Of a stretch of 64,000 bases of DNA, positions 1 through 12,380 are shown one piece after another. Every line of letters starts with the position of its first letter. Position 1 is the stretch's first letter. Source of the DNA: Mantis religiosa. Its lineage: Eukaryota; Arthropoda; Insecta; Mantodea; Mantidae. A program made the position numbers and the translations under genes. The DNA is taken from positions 22,028,187-22,092,186 of the forward strand of contig CM060953.1 of the NCBI GenBank assembly GCA_030765055.1, written 5' to 3'. The notes below the pieces were generated by a model that saw nothing but the letters and a program-made list of their open reading frames with translations, was not told where the DNA came from and ran no database searches.

Positions 1-452
1 AAACCCTGGTAGGGTTAAACTGGGGCTTTAGGGCCCGTCGACAACTAGGTCATTTGGGGGGTTAAACTGAACTGCTGCATAGATATATGAGGGGGTGAAA
101 GACCAATCAAGTTAAAAATAAGGTAAACAAACCTCCAATCAAAATTACTATAGATCACGTGATACAGGCGAAACACTCATGAACTAGAAAAGAGGCGGAT
201 ATAGATAGGCCCGCGTATGGCGAAGGCACGACGAGGCAAAAAAAGTTGCGGCACTTCATCTTGGGGAATTTCGGCGGATAGACTCCTTGGCGAGTGAATG
301 CGTTAAGTGACAGGACTATGTAGAGAAAAACTTACAAGTAGGTGCAGGAAAGTGAAACGGGGGTAGCTTGAAGTAAAGTGTGATACTGATGTAATGGCGA
401 GCAATTGAGATAGGGAGCGATCTTATACTGTAAATGTCACATCAGTAAACTG
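1..452. other. Unassigned non-coding stretch
   Basis: No convincing ORF, RNA gene or repeat was recognised. Base composition is less AT-rich than the sequence after 650. Confidence 0.4.
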
Positions 453-641
453 GTGAGAGAAACCAACAAGGAAGCATTGTGTACTTCAACTCAAACACTG
501 GACCCTGAGACAGAGCATACTTATGGAGAAGAACCTGCTAGTCCAGAACATAATCTGCTTTTCCGTGATTGCATCCTACATCAAAAGATCCTGACCTCGA
601 ACACGTCTCCTATTCCAACGACACTAAATGCCTTTTCCTGA
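441..641 (+). CDS. Possible terminal exon of an unknown gene
   Basis: An open frame of about 62 codons runs from near 453 to a stop ending at 641. It is preceded by a possible acceptor (cacatcag at about 438-445) and followed by AT-rich sequence resembling a 3' UTR, with AATAAA at 1491-1496. The residue composition (acidic and polar, with TLDPETEHTYGEEP) looks coding-like, but no family is recognised and no upstream exon can be linked. It could equally be a chance ORF. It shows no resemblance to the missing NUBP2 5' exon. Confidence 0.2.
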   Translation: MSKLVRETNKEALCTSTQTLDPETEHTYGEEPASPEHNLLFRDCILHQKILTSNTSPIPTTLNAFS

Positions 642-2790
642 ACCAGGATTGTACCCACCGATTCCTGCATCACATGTTCATTTAAATCATGAATTCTGTC
701 ATGCAAATATTAGTATGTTTTTCAAAATTCTTCGGTAGAATAAATAGCTAAGGTAAAACATTCCTAAATTTTGTTATACATGACATTAATTCATACATTT
801 GTTTAAAACTGCTAGAGAAATGTTTTAGGAAATTAAAAATAACAAATGCTTCGAAGTAAAGAGTTGTAAGGAATGGGAAGAATATCCTGAAAGTCTTTGC
901 CCATCCTTAAAGGAATTTTAAATTTGATATGAATTTTGATATTTGAATTCATGTTAGACATGTTTTTCACAGACATAAATTAGATTTTTCACATAAGCCT
1001 TTCTTATGAAAATGATTTTATTTGTTGGACCTCAAAACATGCAATTCCAGTGAATACTATTTGAACATTTTGGGCTAGGTGGATTAATTCCTCTGCTAGT
1101 GTAATAATTTAAATTTTATGCAATAAGCTGCAATGTCTGAAATCAAAGTTGATGTCTTTGCTTGACATGTGAGAATGGAGAGATGAAGCAGTACCAGGCT
1201 GTTCTTCCCTTCAGAGTATTGATCATTTGATGATATACAGTAGGCATGCAAAGTTTCTGAAAGGGACAGGAACAGAATTTTGAGTGCATACCATTACTGT
1301 CTATTAACTTCATTAGAATACAAATACTTTTTATAAAAGGATCTTTGAGTGGGTACATAATACCATAGTTAAATATTTGCATGTGTAATAAAATGTGTGT
1401 TTTGAATTTCCTGTGAATAGCTTGTAAAGTTCCTATTAGTCATCGATTTTGTATAATTTTGTAACCAACTACAAAACTGCCTATTTTAAGAATAAAAAGA
1501 TGTCGACAAAAGCTTACTGGATAAAATATGTACGTGTCTTTAAAATACCCAATTTATTTCCAAACATCTTTTTGCGGTATGAACCATTTCTGAAATTTTT
1601 GTTTTTATTGATTTGAAGTTTTCATAAAATCCTGTTTTGACATACAATGTTCCAGTGTAGAAGTCAGATTTTTCAAATAAAACAAATAGCTATATGCAAT
1701 AGTACTTGTATGTACATACATGATTTCATTAAAAATCATCTGGAAATAGGCATATTGGTTTAATTTAAAAGGTTATGCTTTTCTTGACAAGGAAGGAGAA
1801 TTTTTTATAAGGTTGAATGTATATAAAGCCTAATAATATTGCTTTGTCATTAATTATAAGTTCTGTTTCCATAATGTTGTATTAAAACAACAGTATAAGA
1901 TCAGTTTTGTAATTACGTAAAAAATTAAGCTAGTGACAGTGAAGCAACAATTACTATTTAAAAACAATTTTGTAAGTTTATTTTCTTTTGTTACTCTGGA
2001 AAAGCCCTCTTAAAACAATATTTTAAATGAATCTGCTTACTTAGAAAATATTTTAATGAATGCATCTACTTATTGGAATTGTAGAATGTTATACACCAAT
2101 GAAGCAGTCATTTGTTATACAGCAGTTGTCAAATCTATTAAAAAAAAGGCAGTGTTGGAGTTGACTCAAAACCCTCTGATATCAATGGCAAATTAGTCAC
2201 AGAAATTCTTGTACTTCTGTGTTTGGAATGGAGAAAAGCAGAATAACTTTCTTATAAAATTAATGTAATATTGACACAATGCAAATTGATATAAATATAG
2301 GTGGGTAAGAGATAGCGTTTGTATTTAACAGTGTTATATTTACATTTACAAAATTGTTTCTTAGTGAAGTCATTTTTAAACCATGCCCCAGCTCCACTTT
2401 TTCAAAGGTATTACTAAGCTAGAATATGCGGAAGTTCTTTAGTCATGATAACTCTGTCTAAACAAAACTTATTTTAGTGCTTTAACATTAAAGTTATTCA
2501 CCGATTTAGTGAGTAGAAATCTCGGACAAAGAAGGGCTTAAGATAATTAATGGGTTGCTTGCATAAAATGAGTGTGTGATGAATGAACTAATTTTACCAC
2601 AGCAAGAGCAGTACTGTCACCAATATCAAAACTACTGTACATCACTGTATTCTTAGCATAACATATAAGGTTCATTTGAAAAATTTGCAGCAGATTTGTA
2701 AAGCAATTTTGTTTTCAAAACCATCTTTCATGGAAACATTTGTCTGATAGAGAGATTGTTGGAATATTTTTAAGATTAAATAGTTACACT
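642..2790. other. AT-rich non-coding region
   Basis: About 2.1 kb of AT-rich sequence with scattered AATAAA hexamers (for example 1491) and no supportable gene. It may be 3' UTR or intron of an unidentified neighbour. Confidence 0.4.
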
Positions 2791-2799
2791 TATTTACAC

Positions 2800-3130
2800 T
2801 CGGACACCAGGGTAGCGCAGTGGTTTCGTTAGTGACTCTCGTGCTGAGGGTCTGAGTTCGATTCCCAACTCTGGGGTTGTCGATTTTAAGTCAGCCTATC
2901 CGTGCCTTCACCTCTGTCTAGCTCATGTGAAGTGTTACATATGCCCAACATGGTTCGGAATCCATGGTAAAAACTGTAGGTTCTCTTGCCTCACTATCAC
3001 CCTGTCATTGGAGGTAATGGACACCGCCCTCTGGGTGCCTCCACCTGAGAAATGGGTCCGGTTATCATGCAGTGGGGCGAGGTTACCCCAAAGGCCGTAG
3101 TTGCCATATGGAGAATTTTGGTATACATAC
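2800..3130 (+). repeat. tRNA-derived SINE, family F4
   Basis: The head carries an A-box-like segment (ggtagcgcagtggtttcg) and a B-box-like segment (gagttcgattccc) at tRNA-like spacing, followed by an unrelated body to about 3130. It lacks a clean acceptor stem, so it is a SINE rather than a tRNA gene. It is the only copy seen in this window. Confidence 0.6.
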
Positions 3131-3293
3131 ATATTTATATTCGTCTTCACTTTTTAAATGTTAGAGCACAATTGAAACATTTTCAAGGGTATCGAGATTT
3201 AACTGTATTGGAACACCACAGTGAAGCGAAAAATTATTAATTATTAGATGAGTCGTATTTATTACACATCTGCTTCACTTTCGTACCTATTTT

Positions 3294-3333
3294 GAGGACA
3301 TGTTTCGCAAATCATCGTTTGCATCTTCGGCTC
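3294..3333 (-). ncRNA. Hammerhead-ribozyme-like motif, left arm of Penelope fragment
   Basis: On the minus strand: stem I GAG, core CCGAAGA (U4 changed to C from the consensus CUGANGA), stem II GCAAA/UUUGC, GAAA, minimal stem III ACAUGU with an AU loop, cleavage-site C, then stem I CUC. The U4 change makes activity doubtful. Confidence 0.5.
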
Positions 3334-3854
3334 TTATGCGACTAAAGCTTGATCCAGTGGATCAAGCTTCCAAAAAATATTCAAGAAATACAATATAACA
3401 TTGGCACCAAAAAACAATTACAACATTAAAAACCTACTTCACAGTAATAATACTGATAAGATAAAACCAGAGGAAAAGTCAGGCATTTACAAGATTAAGT
3501 GTAAAGACTGTGAAAAAATTCACATAGGGAGGACAAAAAGAAACATAGGCACTAGAAAGAAAGAACACTTTAGACACTTAAGATACAAAAATATTGATAA
3601 GTCCGCAATAGCAACTCATTTCTGGTCTGAAAATCATGAAATTGAAGATAGCACAGAATTACTAAAATACGTACAAAAACATAGTGAACTCGTCATATGG
3701 GAGAGGATATACGTAGAAAAACATAAAAACCAACTAATGAACTTTGAAATCCCGCTAGAAGAGAATCCCACATTTAAGTTCATCACTAAATCAACAGATG
3801 GCAGCAGCAACCCCAGAATTACCCACACCACTGGATCAAGCTTTAGTCGCATAA

Positions 3855-3894
3855 GAGCCGAAGATGCAAACGATGATTTGCGAAACATGTCCTC
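3855..3894 (+). ncRNA. Hammerhead-ribozyme-like motif, right arm of Penelope fragment
   Basis: Inverted copy of the motif at 3294-3333. Core CCGAAGA is at 3858-3864, stem II GCAAA/UUUGC follows, GAAA is at 3882-3885, and ACAUGU-C is followed by CUC, which pairs with GAG at 3855-3857. Confidence 0.5.
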
Positions 3895-3958
3895 AAAATA
3901 GGTACGAAAGTGAAGCAGATGTGTAATAAATACGACTCATCTAATAATTAATAATTTT

Positions 3959-5594
3959 CAAGGGTATTCATCCTCATTAACTATTGGTTGATATTCTAAC
4001 ATTTAAAAAGTGAAGGTGAGCGTAAATAAGTAAAGTAGTCTAAGCACCAAGATTCTTCATGACCAAAGAAGGTTTATGAAATAGATTGGAAAGCCAATGC
4101 TTTTTTGGAATGCGAAGTGCTGCACTGTTAATTGATTATTTTTCCCCCAGAACACAAAACATTGAGACCAATAGGAAACAAAATTATGTGATAAAAAGTG
4201 GGGTTTGGCAAAGAAGAAAATCGTCCTTCAAGACAGTGCTTGCTCGCACACTTATGCTATTGCTGTGGTGAAAGTCAATGAAGTGAGATGTGATTTTTTT
4301 GAAATTTCCATATAGATTCATCAAACTTCTATTTGTTCCCTAAACATATTAAGTTCAATAAAATTTTGTTCACCATGTGACTTCCAATTTGATGCAAAGA
4401 AATAGCTGATGAGCTTTAATTGAGGTTTTATTTACAAACTCTCTTTAACTGCTTTGATTCTCAGCATCTCATGCTATACTAGGCGTGAAAGACAGCAATT
4501 TTGCTCAGAGGCCTCTTTATCAGGCTTTAAGTTCTTTAACATGCTGTAGATCTATGACAAGAAACCACCAGCTTTACTTCCCTTCCAAAGGAAGCCATCC
4601 TAAGGATATTTATGCCCAATAGAATCCATTGCTCTCTACCACGTTTGAACCCATAATCTTCGGTGAGCATGCCATCCCTAGACAGAGAACACTGATGAGC
4701 TTATTCTGTTGAGGTATATTTTGCATGTATAGAGGAAATTAACTTTGTGATGAAATGGAGACATCATAGAAGAAAGAAAAAGTAATGACATGACACCCTC
4801 TACTGCTCTTCCATAAACTATTGTCACAAGTTTTATAAAATAATGTCTTTTCAAATACTATAAATTTGTACAAATTATTTAGTAACTGTTATGGTGATTA
4901 ACTAGTTATTGAGATAAAATCTCTCCCTCATATTTGTTGCAAGCCACATGGAAAGCTATTTGCAACAGTCATCCTCCAAACCTCCAGAAAGTTCAACTAC
5001 AAAGTTACATTTTAAGTAACTTCAACAGGCAATAGAATACAAAATAAGCCTGTTAATATATGAAGATTTCCCATAATTGCAAAAGACCAACTGTTTTCTG
5101 CCATCCATCAGGTTTTTTTCTATTTTTAAATGCAAACTTATGCTAGAACTAATTTGGTTACATTAAAAATAAAGAATGTGAAATTATATATAAATGTTTT
5201 TAACATGCATTACACACGAATTGAGACTGAATGAACAAATGTTCTGCATCTGAAGATACAGATGTTCTTTTTATTTGAGAGTAATTTATAATGGCAGCTG
5301 TGGAACCATTTAATCCGTCTTCTCCGTGTCTAGGGGTAACCTCCAGATTCCCAAGGTCCGGGCTCAAATGCGGTGGTGTACGATTTGTTTTCAGGCTGAA
5401 AAATTCTTAGCATGGATTCCTTTGGTAGGGAAATAAATCTGGTAGTCCTGTGTCGTAGATTTATGGCCTGTGCAAAACCTCAAGCCTGATATGGAGGCCT
5501 TTGAGCAAAATTAAACGTCTTCCATGCCCAATATGGAATAGGACTTTGAAAACCACAGCAGTTAAGGGCATCCATAATAAACATTGCACTTAAA
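3959..5594. other. AT-rich region without a recognised feature
   Basis: No supportable gene was seen. Short ORFs here lack family motifs and splice context. Confidence 0.4.
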
Positions 5595-5966
5595 ATTTTA
5601 GTTAATTGATGAAAATTAATCATTTCTTCATACTAGCCGTATATAGCCTGAGGTTTTTGATAAAAGTCAATATGAAAAATTCATTGCTACGGCCGGGATC
5701 TGAACCACGGATCTCATGGTTTCCGTCCAGTCGCTCTAACCCAGAGTTAAATGATGAAGCCTGGGACTCAAGTACTTACAATAGTAAGTTGCCATAAACG
5801 GGTATCTCGAATGCAAGAGCCCCTAGTGGTTTACCGGGAAATATACAAGTCAAATGGAGAATTTAATGTCATGACGGCAAGTTGGTCATGGTAGCTCAGT
5901 GGGTTAGAGCGACTGGACGATTCAAATACCGGCCGTGGCATTGAATTTTTCATGTTGAACCCCTAA
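5595..5966. repeat. SINE family F1, inverted tRNA-like dimer
   Basis: The left half contains the reverse complement of a tRNA-like unit (gggatctgaaccacggatct). The right half contains the forward unit (A-box tagctcagtgggttagag, then a B-box-like gattcaaat). The halves share a flank ending aaaaattcaatgcc or its complement. The same family recurs at 24222-25245, 41178-41832, 56747-56868, 56936-57646 and 61405-61567. Confidence 0.7.
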
Positions 5967-5984
5967 AATGCTACTACTGTTTTT

Positions 5985-6222
5985 TGTAATTTTACGTCCT
6001 CCAACGTTAAGTCATATCGGACGGTGAATTAAATGGGTGAAATGATGCTCAAATGAGTCCGGTGTCCATGGAGCTTACAGTTACCTGACATTTCTCTACC
6101 AGGATAAGGGAAAACCCCGGAAAAAATATTATCCAGGTAACTCATCCTGACCGAGATTCGAACTCGGGACCTCTTGAACGTGAGGCAGACGCGCTACCAT
6201 CTACGCTACCGAGGCGGGCTGC
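5985..6222 (-). repeat. tRNA-derived SINE, family F2
   Basis: Minus-strand copy of a family that starts GCCTCGGTAGCGTAGATGG (A-box), has a tRNA-like B-box (GGTCCCGAGTTCGAATCTC), and a body ending CGTCCGATATGAC plus a T-rich (plus strand) tail. Other copies: 8288-8486, 36896-37110, 49253-49488, 54930-55115 and 57138-57370. Confidence 0.75.
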
Positions 6223-6739
6223 TACTACTGTGTCGCACAACCCTAGTGCCCATTTATCATAGGTAGAAGTACTGAGAGTTCACCGGAAATGGTTGCTTTA
6301 AGGTTCACTGAACTCCAGAGAGTATTTATAGAAAATGGGCCTTATGCATGCGACCACACACGTGCAAATGTGGAGAGTGCGTATTATGTAACTGCAAAAC
6401 GAAAACGTCAATATTGACCAAAGTATACACTATTTAAGCATGTCAGACGAAGATTTTCTGTCCCCAAATTATTCTTCACATGGAAAAATAGTCTTTATTT
6501 TATTTTTTTTTTCAAAAATAGTTATTACGATAGTTTTTCTCGATGCCGATATACGATATTTTCCACGATACCAGATACTTCGATACTCGATACCGTCATT
6601 TCTACTTTTTCAATATAAAATAGAATGTTGGGCGAACTGTGTAATGCCAATAAAATTAAATAGTTGCACATATTTAATGAGACAAAACTTAAAACCATCA
6701 GTGTTCTTATTTTTAAACTCTACATTAGACATTTAAAAG
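6223..6739. other. Unassigned region beside the hAT remnant
   Basis: No gene was recognised. The run of gat-ac motifs around 6540-6600 has counterparts around 7140-7200 and may belong to the ends of the neighbouring hAT element. Confidence 0.35.
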
Positions 6740-7130
6740 CAAAACAGTCCATTTTATAAGTATACTGGCCTTTTCACTCTTACGGAGTCAAGTCTATTTC
6801 TTTTTCTGTCACATATGAGTCCTGCTGTACTAAATAGGCTTTCAGAGAAAACTGTTGCAGATGGAATACACAAATATTTTGCGGCAATTTTTTTAAGTTC
6901 TGGAAATTTGGGATTTGTTTTCCTGTACTTCAGTGCACTAAAAAGAGGTGACAAATTGACGTTGAGATATGCAGTGATTTCTTCTGGTGAACTGGTAACT
7001 GGCAGTGAATCTAACACGATTATTTTCTTGCATCATGTTACTGTACAGGTAGCACATTCCTGGCAATTTTTCAGACTTTGCAATGTTCTACTTACCGCAA
7101 TAATATTTTGTGATTTTAAAATAAAATAAA
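6740..7130 (-). mobile_element. hAT transposase C-terminal remnant
   Basis: The minus-strand frame 7017-6754 encodes a hAT dimerisation domain. Landmarks are FPELKKIAAKYLCIPSA, then FSESLFSTAG, then a basic RKRNRL stretch, matching the canonical 'yLcipatsv.sErvFStaG' block of this superfamily. No N-terminal part or BED finger was found. Terminal inverted repeats could not be fixed, although similar AT-rich gat-ac runs occur at about 6545-6600 and 7140-7205. Non-functional relic. Confidence 0.75.
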
Positions 7131-8287
7131 AATTGTAGATACCACCAAAGTATCGAAAAAGTACCGAGCGAATTTTCTGAAGTATCGTTCGATGTAGATA
7201 CTATGCAAGCATCAAGGACCCATCCTTACTTAAAATATATCTGGGGGCGATAAATCGAAGGCATAATTTGAATTTTCCCCCAAGCCTGTTCAGACCTGTA
7301 TCTACATTTTGCGTAACTAATAATCGTAAGAGGACAGTCGAAAAACGCGAACCTCACAATTTGTTGTTTTTGCAGCGTCAGCGCTTTTCGAAATATTTCA
7401 TGTTGCTCATTTGTTTTTCCAGGCGGGTATGTTTGAAACTTCCGTGGATTTCAAGAACTCGTTACCGCGTCAACATTTGAATGACGTTTTCATTTGATTT
7501 GGTAAGCAGTACTTGGTGCTTAATGTGAATTAGTTGTTTGATAAAAAATATTAACGCAGTTAGAAGAATATGTCGAGCGAGTGTTTACAAGAGTTTAGAC
7601 GTGTATCTTGGCACCATAGAAAAGGAATGAAAAAGATTTCTTAAGGAGACTCCACAGCAAGGCCTTTGTGTCAAACTTCTAATTTGTCACATTGTAATGG
7701 AAACACAAAAGAAAATGATAAAAAAAAAAATGTGCAGTCTCTTGGCTCACAGCGTTTGTCAAGTAATCAAATTATAAACAGATAATCGTGAAATTTTTAA
7801 TCAGTGCGCTCATGCCAAAGTTAATAATAAACACAGAGAATGTAAATTTGAATATGTAGTATTTTTCTGTCAGTTACTGAGAAATATTTAAAATTTATTC
7901 TGTCAGTACTTAAGAGTATATATGGATGACCATAAAAATAAAATACAGTTATACGTCCTCTAAAGTTTAAATGCTACCGCGGTATAAAGCGGTTTTGCTG
8001 TTACATTACCATGCATTTAATTGGGTAATCACTTACCAATGGCGGTTGGGACCTGTAGATAAGATCCAGGGTGCTTAGCTATAGCTTGTTCCTGGTTGCC
8101 TGTTAACGTTGTACTAAGGAATGCAGGAGCGTTTCTTAGCTCAAGAAATCAATATTAACTTCAAGAATTGTCTCGATCGTACTCTTTCCAAGTTTTATGG
8201 TTTTAGTCAAAACACAAGAGAACTAGTCACTGGCTGTGAAAGAAATGAAGCATCGGATGTTAACAGTGATTCGCAACGGACCGTTAC
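7131..8287. other. Unassigned region
   Basis: No gene, RNA or recognisable repeat was seen. Confidence 0.35.
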
Positions 8288-8486
8288 TTTTTCTTTTCTT
8301 TTTAAATTAACGTCCTCCAGCATTCATATCAGACAATGAATGAAATGCTGTTCAAATGAGTACAACCTACACAGAGCTTAGAGTTACTCGACATTCATCG
8401 TTCAGGATAAAGGAAAACCGTGAGAAAACCAACCTTATCTATATAGCACACCCTCACCGAGATTCGAACTCTGGGCCTCTTGAACA
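8288..8486 (-). repeat. SINE family F2, diverged copy
   Basis: Diverged minus-strand copy, 3'-truncated at the tRNA-like end. It retains the body (gtcctccagcattcatatca on the plus strand), the GGATAA-GGGAAAAC-type core and the B-box region gagattcgaactctgggcct. Confidence 0.65.
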
Positions 8487-10599
8487 CTTTTTCTAATGTT
8501 TGTATATCACCTATAATGCTGTCTCTTCAGGACATTATCACTTTTAGGTTTACTATATTATTAAAAAGAAAAATATATGTATTTGGAATAAAACGCTATG
8601 TTCTTTCAAAGCAGAATACAGCACGAATTGACAGTTTGCCTCTATCCTTAATTAATTATTGTTTCTTTCTGAATATATCAACTTGGTGGGGTAAGATTTT
8701 CACTTTTAACATTGTGGTGGAAGAACCCATAAGCATAAAGCATGGTGTTGAGGAGAAATAAAGCCCCTCTTCCCCCAAAAAATTGACCTTTGAGGCACCA
8801 TAAATACCGCTCAAGGCCTTAATATCGTTTTGACTGAAAAGTAAGCGGGTTAGTAGGTCACGTATTAAACCAGAAGGGAGGGAGAGAGTTAACCGTTTCT
8901 TCTGTATGTATTTATCAAGGGTTAACACGAAAAGTTTCATCAGAATCTTGAAATACAGGTCACTGTATATGACAATTGTGATTTAAGTATTAATATGATG
9001 CTTCCCCCCACGAGCGTGTTGTGACGTAGGTTGAGTTTACAATTGCCTTTTTATCTGTACTTATAGTTGGACACATGAACAATAGCGATTGGCTACGTCA
9101 AGGTCACCTCCTTTCATAACGCGCACTTGCGGAAGAAGAAAGTTGAATTCGTTAAAAATAAAAGTTTAAATGGTTGAGTTATTCCAAGATGGTTTGGAAT
9201 ACTTGAAAAATATGAACCTCATTTTATGTTAGTGTTAGCTACACTGTTTTAACTAAAATTGCAGCAGTTGTGGTTATTTCAATTTAATGTTGTGGTAATG
9301 TCAGTTATTAAAATAAAAGCAATACATTTACAAGAAAATGCCAAATACGAATTTTTAAAACGAATTTGTCTGTATAGGCGTGAAGTTGTAATGCGTACAT
9401 TTCTCACAATATTCCCTCCAAAAAGGTTAAGGTAGAGCAAGTACACTGTTGAACTTAAATATGACGCTAGATTTGTAAATGCAGATAATTATATAATGAT
9501 AGAAAATAAAACCAATACAATAATCGGAAGGGATAAACGATGTTTATGGTTGTGTCTTCGGATACTTCGGATATGTTCGTGATATTTCGTTGATGGGTTT
9601 CCAACATTTACAAACATGAAAGATATGCCGACTTCATTTTCCTTAGCAATGTCAGTTTTATCTGACGGTAAAGAAATGCGTGAAATTGGAGTTCTTCGTG
9701 TAGAATTGTTCGTGATGTTGAACTGAGGCTGCTTCTCGAAACACTTGGCAAAATACAATCCATTATTTCAGGACTATATACCCCATATGCAAATAATAAC
9801 AAAAGTTTATAACTTGTCCGGAAATGCTTGGTTTGTCTGCATATGGGGAATGCATACATACATTATTTAATCACGCTGCATATGAGCATCGAATCCCACG
9901 CTGGTGTCAGGGGCTTGGCCAGTTGACACAACATGTGGTGAATCATTGAGTAGCAGTTAATCTTTTCAGAGAAGAAATTAAAATAATTGAATGTGAAACT
10001 TTTCTGCTCTCTCGACGTGAAACCGGTTTTTATCTACCTGCTATGCCGAAAATACCTTCGTAAACAAATATGGTCCTAGCCACAAACTAGCAATGCATTT
10101 TAGCCATCTTTGTACTCATGTTGACAGGAATCGCCTAAAGCCAATGACAAATGGAAAAGCGCGAAAGCTTTGATATTTGAAGAGTGTTATGAATCCAATT
10201 GCCTGCCATTTCTTCCAGTTCAAAGATTCCTAACGGGCACTTTTCTCCCTGGTTTTTAAATTACTTTATAATCAAAATAGGAAAGCTACCCAAAGAGGTT
10301 CTGAATACCTCTCCAAACATATAAAAGTTATCCTGATGCCCGGAAGCTTAGGGATGGAAGAATAAAATATGTTTTTCGCTTCGAACACCAAGGGTCACTA
10401 CTGCACTGCCTCTGAAAATTTGGAGAACGAAAACGATTTTCTGGACAAGTCAAAAAAAAAAAATGCGCGCATACAACATCAAGTCCATCGACTTTGATTT
10501 TGTAGCCGCCTGGTTGTAGATAAAGGCCATGCAAGGTTGATGACTGGATAAATTACTAAACGGAAGTGAACCTATAATTTCAGAGATTTCGAAGTCTCG
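8487..10599. other. Unassigned region
   Basis: About 2.1 kb without a supportable gene. Several overlapping short ORFs (for example near 8656-8940 and 9489-9859) have no recognisable domain and no splice partners. Confidence 0.35.
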
Positions 10600-10700
10600 A
10601 TTTCAGTGATTCTGACATATAAAATGAAATGTGTTTAACGCCCGCTTTTACTACATACGGCACCGCAGGCGTCTGACATTCGAGTTGTTGAAGATGTAGA
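10600..10700. repeat. Fragment of SINE-like family F6
   Basis: Shares the block 'cgcccgcttttactacatac' followed by ggcaccgcaggcg with the longer copy at 19205-19415. Only the first ~100 bp are present. Confidence 0.55.
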
Positions 10701-10773
10701 CAAGAAAGATGCGCCGAGACCTCAGTGACGGTGATCCAGGCTATCAAATAGCAGATAGGAAGAGAAAGTTGTA

Positions 10774-12186
10774 CCGAGAGACCCAAAAATATCCGAACCG
10801 ACTGCGCGTTGTTCCGATTGTCTGCGCCCTCGACACTCGTTGTCGTCTGCTGCTATCATAGAAAGGCGCGGATGAAACCATGCAACATTTTTAAAGGATT
10901 TACTCACCCATGTTATTAAAGGAGATGCTGCCGTTCTCCATACATGTTTGGCATCTCCACCAGTCGCTGTAGTTCACATTGAGAAATGTCATTTTTACGT
11001 TAGCGGATTAAGAGTTATAGACCCAATTTTTTTCGAGTCAACAGTTGACGTCAATACATAATTGAATACAGTTTTGCCCCCCCCCCACCCCACTTTTTTA
11101 AAGAATTAACAGACAGGGAGCATAATTTTGACTTCTTCAGCAAGACTTTGCAACAGTTCATACTACCAATTTTTTGATGAGAGTAATTAAAAATGCGGTT
11201 CAGGTCAGAATTATTAGTAGAGATTTGTAGCCCCTCAATTTCTATCTCTGGAGTAACTTAAAGCATAAAGTGTACAAGACAAACCTATGCACCTTTGGAA
11301 GAATTAAACAAAATATCGACCAGGAAATTGCCAGTATTTCTCAACGTGAACATTGATAGTTTCGTAAAGATGCCAAACATGTATGGACAATGGCAGCATC
11401 TCTTTAAATAACATGGATAAGCAAAGCCTTTAAAACTGAGCGGGATGGCTCAGGCGGTTTCGTCTGTGGCCCGCATTCGGGAGGCCCATGTTCCATTACT
11501 GTGGCTGACCTACCTGACCCATGTTTTTTTTGGGGTTTCTCGGGTCGCTAGGCGAATGCTGCGTAGGTTAATTACATCCCCGAATTTCCTGTCCCTCCAT
11601 TTCATCTCCATTATCACTTCATATCTCTCGTCTGGTGGTCTCTTTCAGGGTAGAAGTGTCGGCGGGTGCCTCGGCGGTGCATGGCAGGATGATATGCTCT
11701 GAGGAAAACTACTTCCTCCTCTGGTAGGTCGGTAGCCGGTCTCCACTCCTCTGCTGGGACCATTTTGGAACCGCCAGCCAGGGACCTTTGGGGCTCGGCT
11801 GCTGGGCTCGTAGCGTCCCGCTGTGGGGGAGCGAGTTTGTTGTCCTGGCCTATCGGGGGAAGTCTCTATCCAAGTAAACTGTAGAGACCCTGCCATCTGC
11901 ATTGCCGTGGCTCCTTGGGCCAGCCGCCCTCTGTCTCCCTTGCCTCATCCTTCCTCCCGGGGGTGTCCGACTTGGGGGCATAGATACAATGGGCCCAGCA
12001 TGGTGGCCTACGTACCGAATCCCCTCCATAATGAAATCCCAATCCCAAAGCCTTTAAAAGTAGCTTTAAAAATGTTGCATGGTTTCACCTGTGCCATTCT
12101 TTGATAGCAGCAGATGGCAGTGAGTGCCAAGGGCACAGACAGGTAAAACACTGTACAGCCGGTTAGGATGTTTTTGGGTCTCGTGG
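10774..12186. mobile_element. TA-flanked MITE with long TIRs, interrupted by a SINE (copy E1)
   Basis: The element starts CCGAGAGACCCAAAAATATC and ends with the reverse complement of CCACGAGACCCAAAAACATC, with TA on each outer side. Inverted similarity continues for more than 100 bp (tagcagcagatggcag versus the opposite arm). No transposase frame is seen. The TA target site and TIRs suggest a Tc1/mariner-type non-autonomous element. An F3 SINE occupies 11436-12046. A second copy, E2, lies at 40763-42247. Confidence 0.7.
11436..12046 (+). repeat. Long tRNA-like SINE, family F3, with 13-bp TSD
   Basis: Begins gagcgggatggctcaggcgg (A-box-like) and runs about 610 bp, inserted in MITE E1. It is flanked by perfect direct repeats aaagcctttaaaa at 11423-11435 and 12047-12059. 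A related copy is at 25856-26425. The short ORFs inside it are incidental. Confidence 0.75.
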
Positions 12187-12340
12187 TAGATGTTCCAAGA
12201 GAAGATCAGGAAACTGGATGGCTTAGTTAATTTTCTCGCTGGCCAATTGATCCCATGTTGATATGATCTTGGCAAATGTTAGCATCGTTAACAAACAAAA
12301 TATTCATTTTACTTTAGAGCTTAACCACTGCTTAACTGAT

Positions 12341-12380
<40 letters not shown>

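Larger units (their letters stand above)
3237..3958 (+). mobile_element. Penelope-like retroelement 3' fragment (GIY-YIG) with terminal inverted repeats
   Basis: A 166-codon frame at 3401-3901 encodes the GIY-YIG endonuclease end of a Penelope-like element. The core has a GIYKI motif, then CKDCEK and an IGRTKRN segment, then KEH, ATHFW and NFEIP blocks typical of this domain. The RT portion is absent. The coding part is bracketed by near-perfect inverted repeats of about 120 bp (3237-3360 and 3832-3958), each carrying a hammerhead-like motif. A close relative lies at 22735-23452 in the same orientation. Confidence 0.8.

Noticed and set aside
5880..5960. tRNA gene
   Set aside because: A- and B-box-like elements are present, but the arms are imperfect and the unit belongs to repeated SINE family F1. 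The same reasoning applies to the F2-F5 heads.
11645..12104. Overlapping 60-93-codon ORFs on both strands
   Set aside because: All fall inside a GC-richer SINE (F3) and show no protein family.
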